From: an uncultured Bacilli bacterium
GTDB lineage: Bacteria; Bacillota_I; Bacilli_A; RF39; UBA660
Assembly (NCBI GenBank): GCA_947628565.1
Contig: CANRAH010000005.1
Coordinates: forward strand, 1 to 64,000
Direction: 5' to 3'
Length of the DNA: 64,000 bases
Each line of letters begins with the position of its first letter. Within the stretch, counting starts at the first letter, position 1. Below the pieces are notes generated by a model that did not search any database, was not told where the DNA came from, and saw only the letters and a program-made list of their open reading frames with translations. Positions 9,132 to 17,873 of this stretch are shown here, piece after piece. A program made the position numbers and the translations under genes.

Positions 9132-9608
9132 TTATCTTGAAGATTCTTGATATTCAGAATATGCTGAACTTGTGCTATCAGCTGTTTTTCTAATACTTGA
9201 AGCTACATTTGCATCTTTAGATTCATATGCTTCTTGTACTAATGTTAATTGATCGTTAAATGCTAACATTTGGCTACAAATCGCACTACAAGCAACTTTT
9301 ACTGCTTCAATGTATGTTCTCATAGCCTCTGCATATTCTCCTTTAAATGCTATTTCAGGATTATAATTTTCAAGTTCATTTAATGCACTTTTTATATTAT
9401 CAACATAAGTTCTTACAGCCTGTTTCATAGTTGGTATATGACCAACATTAATTCCGACAACAGTTGTACCATTTCTAAATGCTGATTGTATCTCATCTAG
9501 AGTTCTATTTACAGTATTAGTAAATGTGTCTTTTATTTTGCCAACACCAGATTGAATGGCATTATTAGCTATATTTTCTACTCTCTGTATTTCTGTTATC
9601 CAAGACAT
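9132..9608 (-). CDS. WXG100-like protein with FKG in place of WXG
   Basis: 158 residues, helical, preceded by AAAGGAG. The C-terminal half (about 60-140) has WXG100 organisation with Phe-Lys-Gly at 88-90 where Trp-X-Gly is expected, followed by a long helix that contains YESKD, a YxxxD-type export signal. The N-terminal 55 residues are an additional helical region with a Gly-rich break (VVGINVGH). It is 18 nt downstream of the WXG protein at 9627-10019 and shares its promoter, so the two may form a heterodimeric secreted pair. The family call rests on shape, signal and location. Confidence 0.7.
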   Translation of the reverse strand: MSWITEIQRVENIANNAIQSGVGKIKDTFTNTVNRTLDEIQSAFRNGTTVVGINVGHIPTMKQAVRTYVDNIKSALNELENYNPEIAFKGEYAEAMRTYIEAVKVACSAICSQMLAFNDQLTLVQEAYESKDANVASSIRKTADSTSSAYSEYQESSR

Positions 9609-9626
9609 AATATTCTCCTTTCTATA

Positions 9627-10019
9627 CTAAAATGAAACAACATCATCGTTTTCTTGAACTAATTGTTCATCTTGTTGAGCCCAGTTTTCTATCATTTCAG
9701 AAACTAAAGATTCAATATTTTTTTTGATTAAATTTAATTCTTGTGTAACAACATCAGTTGCCTTATATAAATTATTTTCAAAATTTGCTTCTGCTTTTCC
9801 TTGCCATCCAGCTTGAAAAGTTTGAGTTACTGAATCAGTGTTATTTAAAGCCTCAATTGCATGAGTTATTGCTTGTCTATTTATTCCATCCAAATAATCA
9901 TACGCACCTTTAACACTAACACCTATACTTAAATCTGATATACCAAGCTTGTTTTCAGCTGATGCCATTTTTTTCAATGAACTGCCAACAATATTTAAAC
10001 TCGTATCAATTACACCCAT
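9627..10019 (-). CDS. WXG100 family protein (WQG motif)
   Basis: 130 residues with a clear Trp-Gln-Gly at 72-74 (GWQGKAEANF), flanking helices and an acidic tail ending DDVVSF. Longer than the usual 100 residues because of a roughly 30-residue N-terminal extension. The ATG follows GGTGGTG. It has its own promoter (10053-10081) and is the first gene of a two-gene unit, which suggests high expression as expected for a main substrate of EssC copy 2. Confidence 0.8.
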   Translation of the reverse strand: MGVIDTSLNIVGSSLKKMASAENKLGISDLSIGVSVKGAYDYLDGINRQAITHAIEALNNTDSVTQTFQAGWQGKAEANFENNLYKATDVVTQELNLIKKNIESLVSEMIENWAQQDEQLVQENDDVVSF

Positions 10020-10052
10020 TTTTTCACCACCTTACCTTATACCTATAATACA

Positions 10053-10081
10053 AGTATACAATAATTTGAATTTTATTTCAA
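10053..10081 (-). promoter_or_regulatory. Promoter of the WXG100 gene pair
   Basis: On the minus strand TTGAAA (10081-10076), exactly 17 bp, then TATACT (10058-10053). It lies between esaB copy 2 and the WXG100 gene, so the substrates can be expressed independently of the machinery. Confidence 0.7.
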
Positions 10082-10106
10082 TAATATTTTTGCAGTTTTA
10101 CATTTT

Positions 10107-10358
10107 CTATATCAAAATAAGTCTCGTTCCATTTCTAATATTTGTTTCCCTAACCAATGAATTGATTCCATACCTTTCTCCGTTTGTATCAAATAATGAT
10201 GTATATTTTGTTCCATCATATATACCATTTGTAAGTTCTTTAATAGCTTTATTTAATAAAACTATAATATTACCTATCTTTTTATTTATTGGTATATATA
10301 TATTATAAACTTCATCAATATCAGGAACAACCACTTCAACAAGTATTTTATTTTTCAT
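10107..10358 (-). CDS. esaB: EsaB/YukD-like ubiquitin-fold T7SS protein (copy 2)
   Basis: Starting at the ATG at 10358 (6 nt after GGGGTG) gives 83 residues. MKNKILVEVVVPDIDEVYNIYIP at the N-terminus aligns with copy 1 (95-343), and both end GxxLILI/DKIILI. The start lies 11 nt inside the end of essC copy 2, repeating the arrangement of copy 1. EsaB-like proteins are cytosolic regulators or assembly factors of Ess systems. Which EssC each EsaB serves is inferred from adjacency. Confidence 0.85.
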   Translation of the reverse strand: MKNKILVEVVVPDIDEVYNIYIPINKKIGNIIVLLNKAIKELTNGIYDGTKYTSLFDTNGERYGINSLVRETNIRNGTRLILI

Positions 10359-13300
10359 TTTGATCACCCCTGTCAATAACATACTTTATAATAGTATGTG
10401 CACCTTTTGTTATTGCAAATGCCATAAAATCAAAATCTGTCTTTTTATCTTCCAAAGATAAATTACTTATATTTATTGACATTTGTGTGCCAACCTCATT
10501 ACCTAACCATATACCATTAGAAGTATCTACCTGAGATTGATACCATGTTTCTAATTGTAAGTTCTTATAATCAGAATAATTATCAACAAATATAAAGAAG
10601 CTTTGATTGAATGTAGAAGAAGCCATAAATAAATTATTTATTATTTGTTTTCCTACCTGTGTCAATTGTGTTTTTAATCCCGCTGCACCTACAAACATAT
10701 ATAAATTTATCATATTACTTTTCTTCTCATTAACTATTTCGTTATTTATAATGGCCATTTCATTATCAAAATTACTCTTTATTACTTTTATATTTTCATA
10801 ATCCCCATCAAAAGCATCTGAAAAATCAACTATTTTAAAATTAATATTAGGTATTTTTTTTATTAATTTAATAAGCGCTAATATAAAATCAAATTTATGA
10901 GGTAAATCATTTCCTATTACAATGTTGAATTTAGATTGTGTAAAATTATATGTAAATACATCTTTTGTATTTATATCATATCCAATAGGTAAATTTGATA
11001 ATGATATATTATCTACTTTTAAGTCATCAATCGTTACTATATTAGGCACAGTTTTTATTTTCTTTGCTCTTGTGGTATATGCTGCACTCAATTGATCAGA
11101 TGCACTCTTAACTACATTATTTAACTGTTTAACATCTGTTATTATTGCAGTTTGAAATTCATATCCAGTATCATCTTTTGAAATAATTCCTCTACCAAAT
11201 GTCTTTGTTGGAATCAATCCCTTAGGAGCCCCTACAAGGCCTCTATAATCACTACCATCTGCAAGTTGTAAAGCAATTTTATTTGCAAAATATTGTGTTG
11301 TTCTCATTCTTATACTATTTGTAGTTGTGCAAGTTAAAATAAATTCTACACCATATTTTGAGCCATCTCTATACATTGTTTGAATAGCTTCAGCTAATTT
11401 ATTATAAGTTTCACTGAATATTTCATAGTTATTAATTATAAACACTAATAAAGGATCCTTATTACCACTATTTTCACAATAATTCTTGTAATTACCTGCA
11501 TAATCTGCATATTCATCTTTTCTTCTTTCAATTTCATCGTTTGCAAATGATAATATATTGATTATTTTTTCTTGTTCGTCAACTGTTGCTATGTCCCCAA
11601 CATGAGGAAATTTATAGAACATTTTAAGTGTTTCAGCCCCACAATCAATTATATAAAAATTTACTTCATCTGGAGTATGCTCTATACTAGTAGACCAAAG
11701 AATAGTTACAACCAAATTTTCTTTACCACTACCACTTTGACCATAAATTACTGTATTATTTGATAAATCTAAATTCAATATTCCTTGTGATTGAGCATTA
11801 GGATTATCATATTCTCCTATTACTGGATTAATAAAATAAGGAATTGGCTTATAATTATACTTCTTCTTTATTTGATCTATAAATATTTCATTAGGTATTT
11901 TATCTAACCACATTTTTCTAGTTTTAATATTTTCTTTAATACCTAAATTATAGATATATTTTACTATATTTGTAAGTTGTTCTCCTAAATCTTCTGTTGT
12001 TTCTTTTTTTGCAACATCATTTATAGATTTAATTACATTACCAGTATTATTTACAAAGTTTATTGAATCATCAACTTTCTTTATTATTCTATCAGTAGGT
12101 ATATATTTAGCTCCTCCCCATCCTGATTGACCAATATCGAAATAATCGTCGTAACCTACTTGAAGATAAAATCTACCAGTTTCTTTTATTGATGCAGCTT
12201 CTGGACGTTTTAACATCTCCATCGAATCGGATTTATCTTGAACCTTTAAACAAACCTTAAACTTTGAGTTAGACCATATTTGATCATTAACAACTCCACT
12301 TGGTTTTTGTGTTGCAAGAATCAAATGAACACCAAGTGAACGACCTATACGTGCAGTGGATACAAGTTCGTTTAAAAATTCTGGTTGTTGACTTTTAAGT
12401 TCTGCAAATTCATCACTTATTATAAATAAGTGTGCCATAGGTTCATCTATTAAACCTTCACGATATAATTTTTGATATTTATATATATCCATTGTGCTTT
12501 CATTTAATTTATCCTTAACCTCGTTAAATTTTCTTTGTCTTCTTTTGAGCTCACTAGAAATAGATACTAAAGTTCTATTCATTTCAGCAGTATCAAGATT
12601 TGTAATCGTTCCAACTAAATGAGGAATTTTAACTCCCGTTTCTTTATTTTCAAAAGCACCTGCAAGACCTCCACCTTTATAATCTATAAGAACGAACTGT
12701 ACTTCATAAGGATGATAATTTACTGCCATTGAAAGTATATAAGTTATTATAAATTCAGATTTTCCTGAACCTGTAGATCCAGCTATTAGTCCATGCGGTC
12801 CATGAAATTTTTCATGTAAATCTAATTTAAATAATTCTCCATCTGAATGAACTCCAATAGGAGTAGATAAACTAACAACAGGATTATTTGTTTGCCATCT
12901 ATTTAATATATTTAGCTGTTCTATTTTTCCTACTCCATACATATCTAAAAAAGATAAACTTGTTGGAAGAATTGATAATCCATCTTTAGTTAAAAGAGGG
13001 ACATTAGATAATCTTACACTAATTGCATTCATATTAATATTTTTTTCATATTCATTTACAAATAAAACTTGTGACTGTGAACTAAGTTTTTTTTCTAGTA
13101 CACAACTATCCTTTTCACCAATCTCAACGAACTTTTCACACTTATTAGGTAAATTTTTCATACTATTACCTATTGTTACTAATGAAAATCCAAAATTTAC
13201 TTTATTTCTTTCTATGAAGTCTACTATTGATGTATTTTTTACAAATTTATAATCATCAGTTATTATTAAATAATATGGTAAACTATTTTTATATTTTTTT

Positions 13301-14958
13301 AATTTTTGTTCATCTTGATCACTTTCAATACTTCCTTCTGAATCAGAGCCTGATTCTGTTCTTTTCTTAAATTCTTCTTCCAAATAATTTGATACTTCTT
13401 TTAATTCATCTTGAGTAGTTGCAAAGAATCTAATGCTTTTATCATCACTCCAAGTATGTGGCAAAAATTTTGCAAATTCCCATCTTTTTTCATTTTGCTT
13501 ATTAGTTAATATTACTATTTTTAAATCAGTTGCGCTATGAAGAGCTAAAATTTGAGTGATTATTCCGTTTATATAATCATCTTTATAAGTACAATTAAAT
13601 ACAAATGACAATATAGTTTGATTAGTTAAATTAACAGTTATAGGAACATCAGATAAATTTTTTGATTTTTTATCTACTTCATAAACCATTTCCTGCAAAT
13701 TATCTACATCCAAAGTAAATCTTTCTTGAGGAGCACTTACATTAACAAAAGATTTAATTGTACCTATACCAAGTCTTACCTGTAAAAAGTCCTCATCAAC
13801 AATTTCTCTTGACCAAAAATGTCTATTCTTTTTAAGAATTACATCAACGCATTCTTTTACAGATAAATTATTTTCTCTTAATATTTGAGCTTCCTCTTTT
13901 AATGCATTTTGTATTTTAGTATCCATTTTTTCCAAGTATGCTTTATATTTTGTTTGTCTTTCTTTTTCTCTTTTTTTCCTTTTTCGTTTTTGATACGCAG
14001 AAGTTATTCTTGGCATTATTAAACTTCCAAAAATCATTGATGCTACTGTTATTATTTGTGGTAAAACTTGAATCCAAGTGCTTTGTCCACTTGATATTGT
14101 AGATACAACAGAAAAACCCATCATAAGAGAAGAAGTTGCCATAGTAACACTTGAACCAATAGTAAGTAAAACAGGAAGTTCTTCTTGATTTTCACCATTA
14201 GGTGGTGCATCAATTTGAATTTCTACTGGATCAACAGTTGGAACCAAACGAGGTATATGATAAAAATATTCATCTTCCATATATAAATCTACATTAGCTT
14301 CCTCATCAGTGGCTGGTGTGTATTTAGTATTATCGATAACATCTAATTCCTGAAATGCACTAATACCTTTAACAACAACGCATTTTTTAGGATTATTTAT
14401 TTTTATAAAATTCTTCATCCATATTATTTTTAATCCATTTATAAATATTACATCACCTAAAGTCAATTTTGCTGTAAGAACTCTATCACCATTTATATAT
14501 GTTCTATATGTATCATCTGAGCTTCCTGCTATATACCACTCATTATTTACAAGCTTTATTTCAGCATGAAGTTGACTAGTTAAATTATTTGTATAATAAA
14601 TATTTGTATTAGGAGAAGAACCAATAGTTATACTTTTTAAATTTTTTATATCTAATTTGTAAGTTTCATCCTCTTTACTTGGAAGTGCGAATAAAGTTAC
14701 ATACCCATCTTGACCTAATATTTTTAAAGAATAATAACTATAATTTTCAAGTATTACAGAATCTAAGCAATTAGTTCCATCTATTATATTTACTGTTCCA
14801 TTACTCTTTAATTGCCATTTACCATTGTTTGCTTCAACAGTTACAAAATTATCGTTTTTTGTATTGTATCCAATATATGGTATTAAAAAGGAATCTTCTA
14901 CTTTTTCTGGAAGATTAAACTTTGTTATTTTAAATCTATCAAGTATAAATATTTTCAT
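10348..14958 (-). CDS. essC: EssC, FtsK/SpoIIIE-type T7SS ATPase (copy 2)
   Basis: Starting at the ATG at 14958 (AAGGAGT, 6-nt spacing) gives 1536 residues. Same architecture as copy 1: two FHA-like domains, two membrane segments near residues 260-310, a basic linker, then three ATPase domains. D1 Walker A is GSTGSGKS (about 726) with Walker B LFIISDEF. D2 has GQSGSGKEN (about 1072), with Glu where Ser/Thr is expected. D3 shows only a degenerate P-loop region. The two copies are most alike in D1 (shared HEKFHGPHGL and LIDYKGGGLAGAFENKETGV) and diverge in the FHA region and D3. It is transcribed from its own promoter (14988-15016) right after ffh, and is followed by esaB. Confidence 0.95.
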   Translation of the reverse strand: MKIFILDRFKITKFNLPEKVEDSFLIPYIGYNTKNDNFVTVEANNGKWQLKSNGTVNIIDGTNCLDSVILENYSYYSLKILGQDGYVTLFALPSKEDETYKLDIKNLKSITIGSSPNTNIYYTNNLTSQLHAEIKLVNNEWYIAGSSDDTYRTYINGDRVLTAKLTLGDVIFINGLKIIWMKNFIKINNPKKCVVVKGISAFQELDVIDNTKYTPATDEEANVDLYMEDEYFYHIPRLVPTVDPVEIQIDAPPNGENQEELPVLLTIGSSVTMATSSLMMGFSVVSTISSGQSTWIQVLPQIITVASMIFGSLIMPRITSAYQKRKRKKREKERQTKYKAYLEKMDTKIQNALKEEAQILRENNLSVKECVDVILKKNRHFWSREIVDEDFLQVRLGIGTIKSFVNVSAPQERFTLDVDNLQEMVYEVDKKSKNLSDVPITVNLTNQTILSFVFNCTYKDDYINGIITQILALHSATDLKIVILTNKQNEKRWEFAKFLPHTWSDDKSIRFFATTQDELKEVSNYLEEEFKKRTESGSDSEGSIESDQDEQKLKKYKNSLPYYLIITDDYKFVKNTSIVDFIERNKVNFGFSLVTIGNSMKNLPNKCEKFVEIGEKDSCVLEKKLSSQSQVLFVNEYEKNINMNAISVRLSNVPLLTKDGLSILPTSLSFLDMYGVGKIEQLNILNRWQTNNPVVSLSTPIGVHSDGELFKLDLHEKFHGPHGLIAGSTGSGKSEFIITYILSMAVNYHPYEVQFVLIDYKGGGLAGAFENKETGVKIPHLVGTITNLDTAEMNRTLVSISSELKRRQRKFNEVKDKLNESTMDIYKYQKLYREGLIDEPMAHLFIISDEFAELKSQQPEFLNELVSTARIGRSLGVHLILATQKPSGVVNDQIWSNSKFKVCLKVQDKSDSMEMLKRPEAASIKETGRFYLQVGYDDYFDIGQSGWGGAKYIPTDRIIKKVDDSINFVNNTGNVIKSINDVAKKETTEDLGEQLTNIVKYIYNLGIKENIKTRKMWLDKIPNEIFIDQIKKKYNYKPIPYFINPVIGEYDNPNAQSQGILNLDLSNNTVIYGQSGSGKENLVVTILWSTSIEHTPDEVNFYIIDCGAETLKMFYKFPHVGDIATVDEQEKIINILSFANDEIERRKDEYADYAGNYKNYCENSGNKDPLLVFIINNYEIFSETYNKLAEAIQTMYRDGSKYGVEFILTCTTTNSIRMRTTQYFANKIALQLADGSDYRGLVGAPKGLIPTKTFGRGIISKDDTGYEFQTAIITDVKQLNNVVKSASDQLSAAYTTRAKKIKTVPNIVTIDDLKVDNISLSNLPIGYDINTKDVFTYNFTQSKFNIVIGNDLPHKFDFILALIKLIKKIPNINFKIVDFSDAFDGDYENIKVIKSNFDNEMAIINNEIVNEKKSNMINLYMFVGAAGLKTQLTQVGKQIINNLFMASSTFNQSFFIFVDNYSDYKNLQLETWYQSQVDTSNGIWLGNEVGTQMSINISNLSLEDKKTDFDFMAFAITKGAHTIIKYVIDRGDQNEK

Positions 14959-14987
14959 AACTTTACTCCTTATCATTCTTTATAATA

Positions 14988-15016
14988 ATTATACAAAAAA
15001 ACTATTTTTTTTACAA
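14988..15016 (-). promoter_or_regulatory. Promoter of essC copy 2
   Basis: On the minus strand TTGTAA (15016-15011), 17-bp spacer, TATAAT (14993-14988), about 30 bp before the start codon. It overlaps the ffh terminator. Confidence 0.6.
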
Positions 15017-15025
15017 TAGTCTTTT
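14996..15025 (-). terminator. Terminator after ffh
   Basis: ACTATT stem with A/T extension and one bulged base, followed on the minus strand by a T run. It overlaps the -35/spacer region of the essC promoter. Confidence 0.5.
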
Positions 15026-15030
15026 AAATA

Positions 15031-16335
15031 TTAAAATGGCATTTTCATTTTCCCATTTTTCATCATTTTCATCATTTTTTTCATTTGTTCAAATTGATTA
15101 AGCAATCTATTAACCTCTTCAACACTTCTATTTGATCCTTTAGCTATTCTTTGCTTTCTACTTGCTTTAAGTATTTCTGGATGTCTTCTTTCATATGGTG
15201 TCATTGAAAGTATTATAGCTTCTATATGTGCCATATCCTTAGGATCAATTTTAACACCTTTAAGTTCTTTAGGAATTCCTGGAATCATTTTAATCAAACT
15301 TTCAAGTGGTCCCATTCTTTTTATCTGTTTAAATGTACTTAAAAAATCTTCTAAATCAAACTTACCCTGTTCCATTTTTTTAGCAGTCTTTTTTGCCTCT
15401 TCCTCATCTATTACTTCTTCTGCTTTTTCTATCATGGAAATAATATCTCCCATTCCTAGTATTCTAGTTGCCATTCTATCAGGATAAAATTCATCTAATC
15501 CATCCATTTTTTCACTTACTCCAATAAATTTTATTGGAACATTTGTTAAATGACGAATTGAAAGTGCTGCTCCACCTCTTGTATCACCATCTAGTTTAGT
15601 TAGTATAGCACCTGTTAATGGTAGTTCATTATTAAATCCCTCGATAACATTTATAGCATCCTGTCCTACCATACTATCTAAAACGAGCAATATTTCATTA
15701 GGATTAACTGAATCATTGATATTTTTTAATTCTTCCATTAATTTATCATCTATATGAAGTCTTCCTGCTGTATCTATTAAAACATAATCAAATTTATTTT
15801 CTTTAGCATATTTTACTGCATTACTTGCTATTAAAACAGGATCCTCTTTACCTTCATCATAAACTTCTATGTTAAGTTCTCGACCTATAGTTTTTAATTG
15901 ATCTATAGCAGCTGGACGATATACATCACAAGCAACAAGTAAAGGATTTTTCTTATATTTTTTTCTAAGTAACAAAGCAAGTTTTCCAATAGTAGTTGTT
16001 TTACCACTTCCTTGAAGTCCCACAAGCATAAGTATACTAGGATTTCCTTTAATATATATATCTTCTTTTTGACCACCTAATAACTCAACCAATTCATCTT
16101 TAAGTATTTTTACAAATTGTTCACCTGGACTTAAACTTTTAGTAACTTCTAATCCTATAGCTTTTTCTTTTACATTATTTATAAATTCTTTTACTACTTT
16201 ATAATTTACATCAGCTTCAAGAAGAGCAAGTCTAATTTCCCTTGTTACTTCACTTATATTACTTTCAGTAATTTTTCCATAACCTCTTATTTTATTTACT
16301 GCATTTTGTAATCTTTCTCCTAAACTCTCAAACAT
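15031..16335 (-). CDS. ffh: Signal recognition particle protein Ffh
   Basis: 434 residues, the normal length for Ffh. The SRP GTPase binds signal peptides of nascent membrane proteins together with the SRP RNA. An N-terminal helical bundle precedes the NG domain, with G1 GLQGSGKTT near residue 105, the DTAGR motif and TKLDGD. The C-terminal M domain ends in a Met/Lys-rich tail (MKKMMKMMKNGKMKMPF). Start follows GTGGTGAT. The frequent partner gene ylxM is not adjacent upstream; a GH3 glycosidase is there instead. Confidence 0.98.
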   Translation of the reverse strand: MFESLGERLQNAVNKIRGYGKITESNISEVTREIRLALLEADVNYKVVKEFINNVKEKAIGLEVTKSLSPGEQFVKILKDELVELLGGQKEDIYIKGNPSILMLVGLQGSGKTTTIGKLALLLRKKYKKNPLLVACDVYRPAAIDQLKTIGRELNIEVYDEGKEDPVLIASNAVKYAKENKFDYVLIDTAGRLHIDDKLMEELKNINDSVNPNEILLVLDSMVGQDAINVIEGFNNELPLTGAILTKLDGDTRGGAALSIRHLTNVPIKFIGVSEKMDGLDEFYPDRMATRILGMGDIISMIEKAEEVIDEEEAKKTAKKMEQGKFDLEDFLSTFKQIKRMGPLESLIKMIPGIPKELKGVKIDPKDMAHIEAIILSMTPYERRHPEILKASRKQRIAKGSNRSVEEVNRLLNQFEQMKKMMKMMKNGKMKMPF

Positions 16336-16351
16336 TTTATCACCACTATAT

Positions 16352-16381
16352 ATTATATAAAAAAAAGAATAGTTTTGTCTA
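16352..16381 (-). promoter_or_regulatory. Candidate ffh promoter
   Basis: On the minus strand TAGACA (16381-16376), 18-bp spacer, TATAAT (16357-16352). The spacer is the tail of the preceding terminator. Confidence 0.5.
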
Positions 16382-16389
16382 TCCTTTTT
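16362..16389 (-). terminator. Terminator after the GH3 gene
   Basis: About 11-bp stem including A/T ends (GGATAG pairs CTATTC with a G.U), 6-nt loop, followed on the minus strand by eight T. Confidence 0.7.
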
Positions 16390-16405
16390 AAAATAATCAC
16401 TTTAA

Positions 16406-17761
16406 TTACTTATTATTTTCTATCATTAATCCTTTATAATATTTCCATGCTAATACTCTAAAAGCCAATTTATCTATTTGAGCTTCACTAATTTTATTTT
16501 CATTAAGTGCGGTTTTAATTTCATTTATACTTTTTTCATAATCAGTTGTTATAATTAAATCATTTCCAGCTAAAATAGCATTAACAGTTGTATTTTCTAA
16601 ATCGGTTAAAGCACCCATAGATATATCGTCAGTCATAATTATTCCTGTAAATTTTAAATCATCTCTTAATAAATTATGCACACCAACAGAAAGTGATGCT
16701 GGATTAGATGGATCTATACTACTTACAATATTATGGCTTACAAGTATAGCTTCAGCTTTAGCATTTATTCCTGCTATAAAAGGTGGTAAATCAGTAGTCT
16801 TTATATCTTCAAGTGATCTTGAATCAGTAACTTTAGACTGATGTGTATCAGCATTATTTCCATATCCTGGAAAATGCTTTAAAGTATACGATACACCTGT
16901 ATTTTTACTTGCTTCTATTACTGCTTTTGCATATTCACTTGTAATATTAGTATCCTTTTGTAAGGATCTTTGATACATATAATCATCAGGTGATGTAGAC
17001 ACATCTACAACAGGAGCTAAATTGACATTAAGGCCTAAACTTTTTAAAAGATCACTTTTTTCTTTAGTATCTTGCTTTATTAAATCAATGCCACCTTCTT
17101 CATATAACTGACTTGGCGATTTGAAAGGTTCACTTCTTAAATTAGGATTACTACTTACTCTAACTACATTACCACCTTCTTCATCAACAGCTGTTAAAAG
17201 TGGTATTTTAGATTTTTCCTGTAACTTATTTATCATTGAAATAACTTCATCTTTGGTTTTGTTTTTAAAATCTTTTGCAAAAAATACAAAGCCACCAAAA
17301 TTATATTTATTTAAATCATTCAATGCATTATCATAATATCTAACAAGTAGAATCTGCCCTATTTTTTCATCTAAAGATAGTTCATCTAATTTATTTTTAG
17401 CAAGTAAATAATATGTAGAAAATATTCCATTATCATTATTTGAATCTTTAATATCATTACTTATTTTATTATTTACTTTATAACTTATCACCTCTGCATC
17501 TTGAATACTCTTATTTTTATCAAGTAATCCAGAATATTCTAGCACTATAGAATCACCAACAGTAAATGTAACATCTTCATTTTTAAATTTATAAATAACA
17601 TTGTTGCTATCTTGAATAGTTAATATACCATTTTCATTCGATAAAACTAAAGCTTCAATTTTATTTGTTTCAATGACTGTTTCTTTATCTTTGGTAAATA
17701 AAAATACTCCTATTCCTAATATTATTAATCCTATTAAACAAAATACAACTTTTTTATTCAT
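16406..17761 (-). CDS. Membrane-anchored GH3 glycosidase, NagZ-like
   Basis: 451 residues. An N-terminal membrane segment (about 5-22) and a 100-residue extracellular linker with beta-strand character precede a family 3 glycoside hydrolase domain. Motifs are GQILLVR near 137, AVDEEGG, KHFPGYG with DTH about 297-306, and MTDDISMGA about 377, where Asp is the catalytic nucleophile; the H/D pair after KHFPGYG matches the NagZ acid/base loop. Such enzymes remove beta-linked N-acetylglucosamine from peptidoglycan fragments. The anchor suggests action outside the cell, as for B. subtilis NagZ. Substrate is inferred from the family. Confidence 0.9.
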   Translation of the reverse strand: MNKKVVFCLIGLIILGIGVFLFTKDKETVIETNKIEALVLSNENGILTIQDSNNVIYKFKNEDVTFTVGDSIVLEYSGLLDKNKSIQDAEVISYKVNNKISNDIKDSNNDNGIFSTYYLLAKNKLDELSLDEKIGQILLVRYYDNALNDLNKYNFGGFVFFAKDFKNKTKDEVISMINKLQEKSKIPLLTAVDEEGGNVVRVSSNPNLRSEPFKSPSQLYEEGGIDLIKQDTKEKSDLLKSLGLNVNLAPVVDVSTSPDDYMYQRSLQKDTNITSEYAKAVIEASKNTGVSYTLKHFPGYGNNADTHQSKVTDSRSLEDIKTTDLPPFIAGINAKAEAILVSHNIVSSIDPSNPASLSVGVHNLLRDDLKFTGIIMTDDISMGALTDLENTTVNAILAGNDLIITTDYEKSINEIKTALNENKISEAQIDKLAFRVLAWKYYKGLMIENNK

Positions 17762-17851
17762 TTAATCACCTACACTAATATTATACATTAATTATAATAA
17801 AATATGAAAAATAAATTTATTTTATGTATTTATACAATGTAAAATAAGAAA

Positions 17852-17873
17852 AAAAGTGTAAATTTACACTTTT
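17852..17873 (-). terminator. rpoC terminator
   Basis: 22-bp perfect palindrome (AAAAGTGTAAA and its complement) that includes part of the rpoC stop codon, followed on the minus strand by a T run. Confidence 0.8.

Noticed and set aside
9949-10308. 119-codon plus-strand frame with hydrophobic content
   Set aside because: Antisense to the WXG100 and esaB genes, whose strand has RBS, promoter and family motifs.
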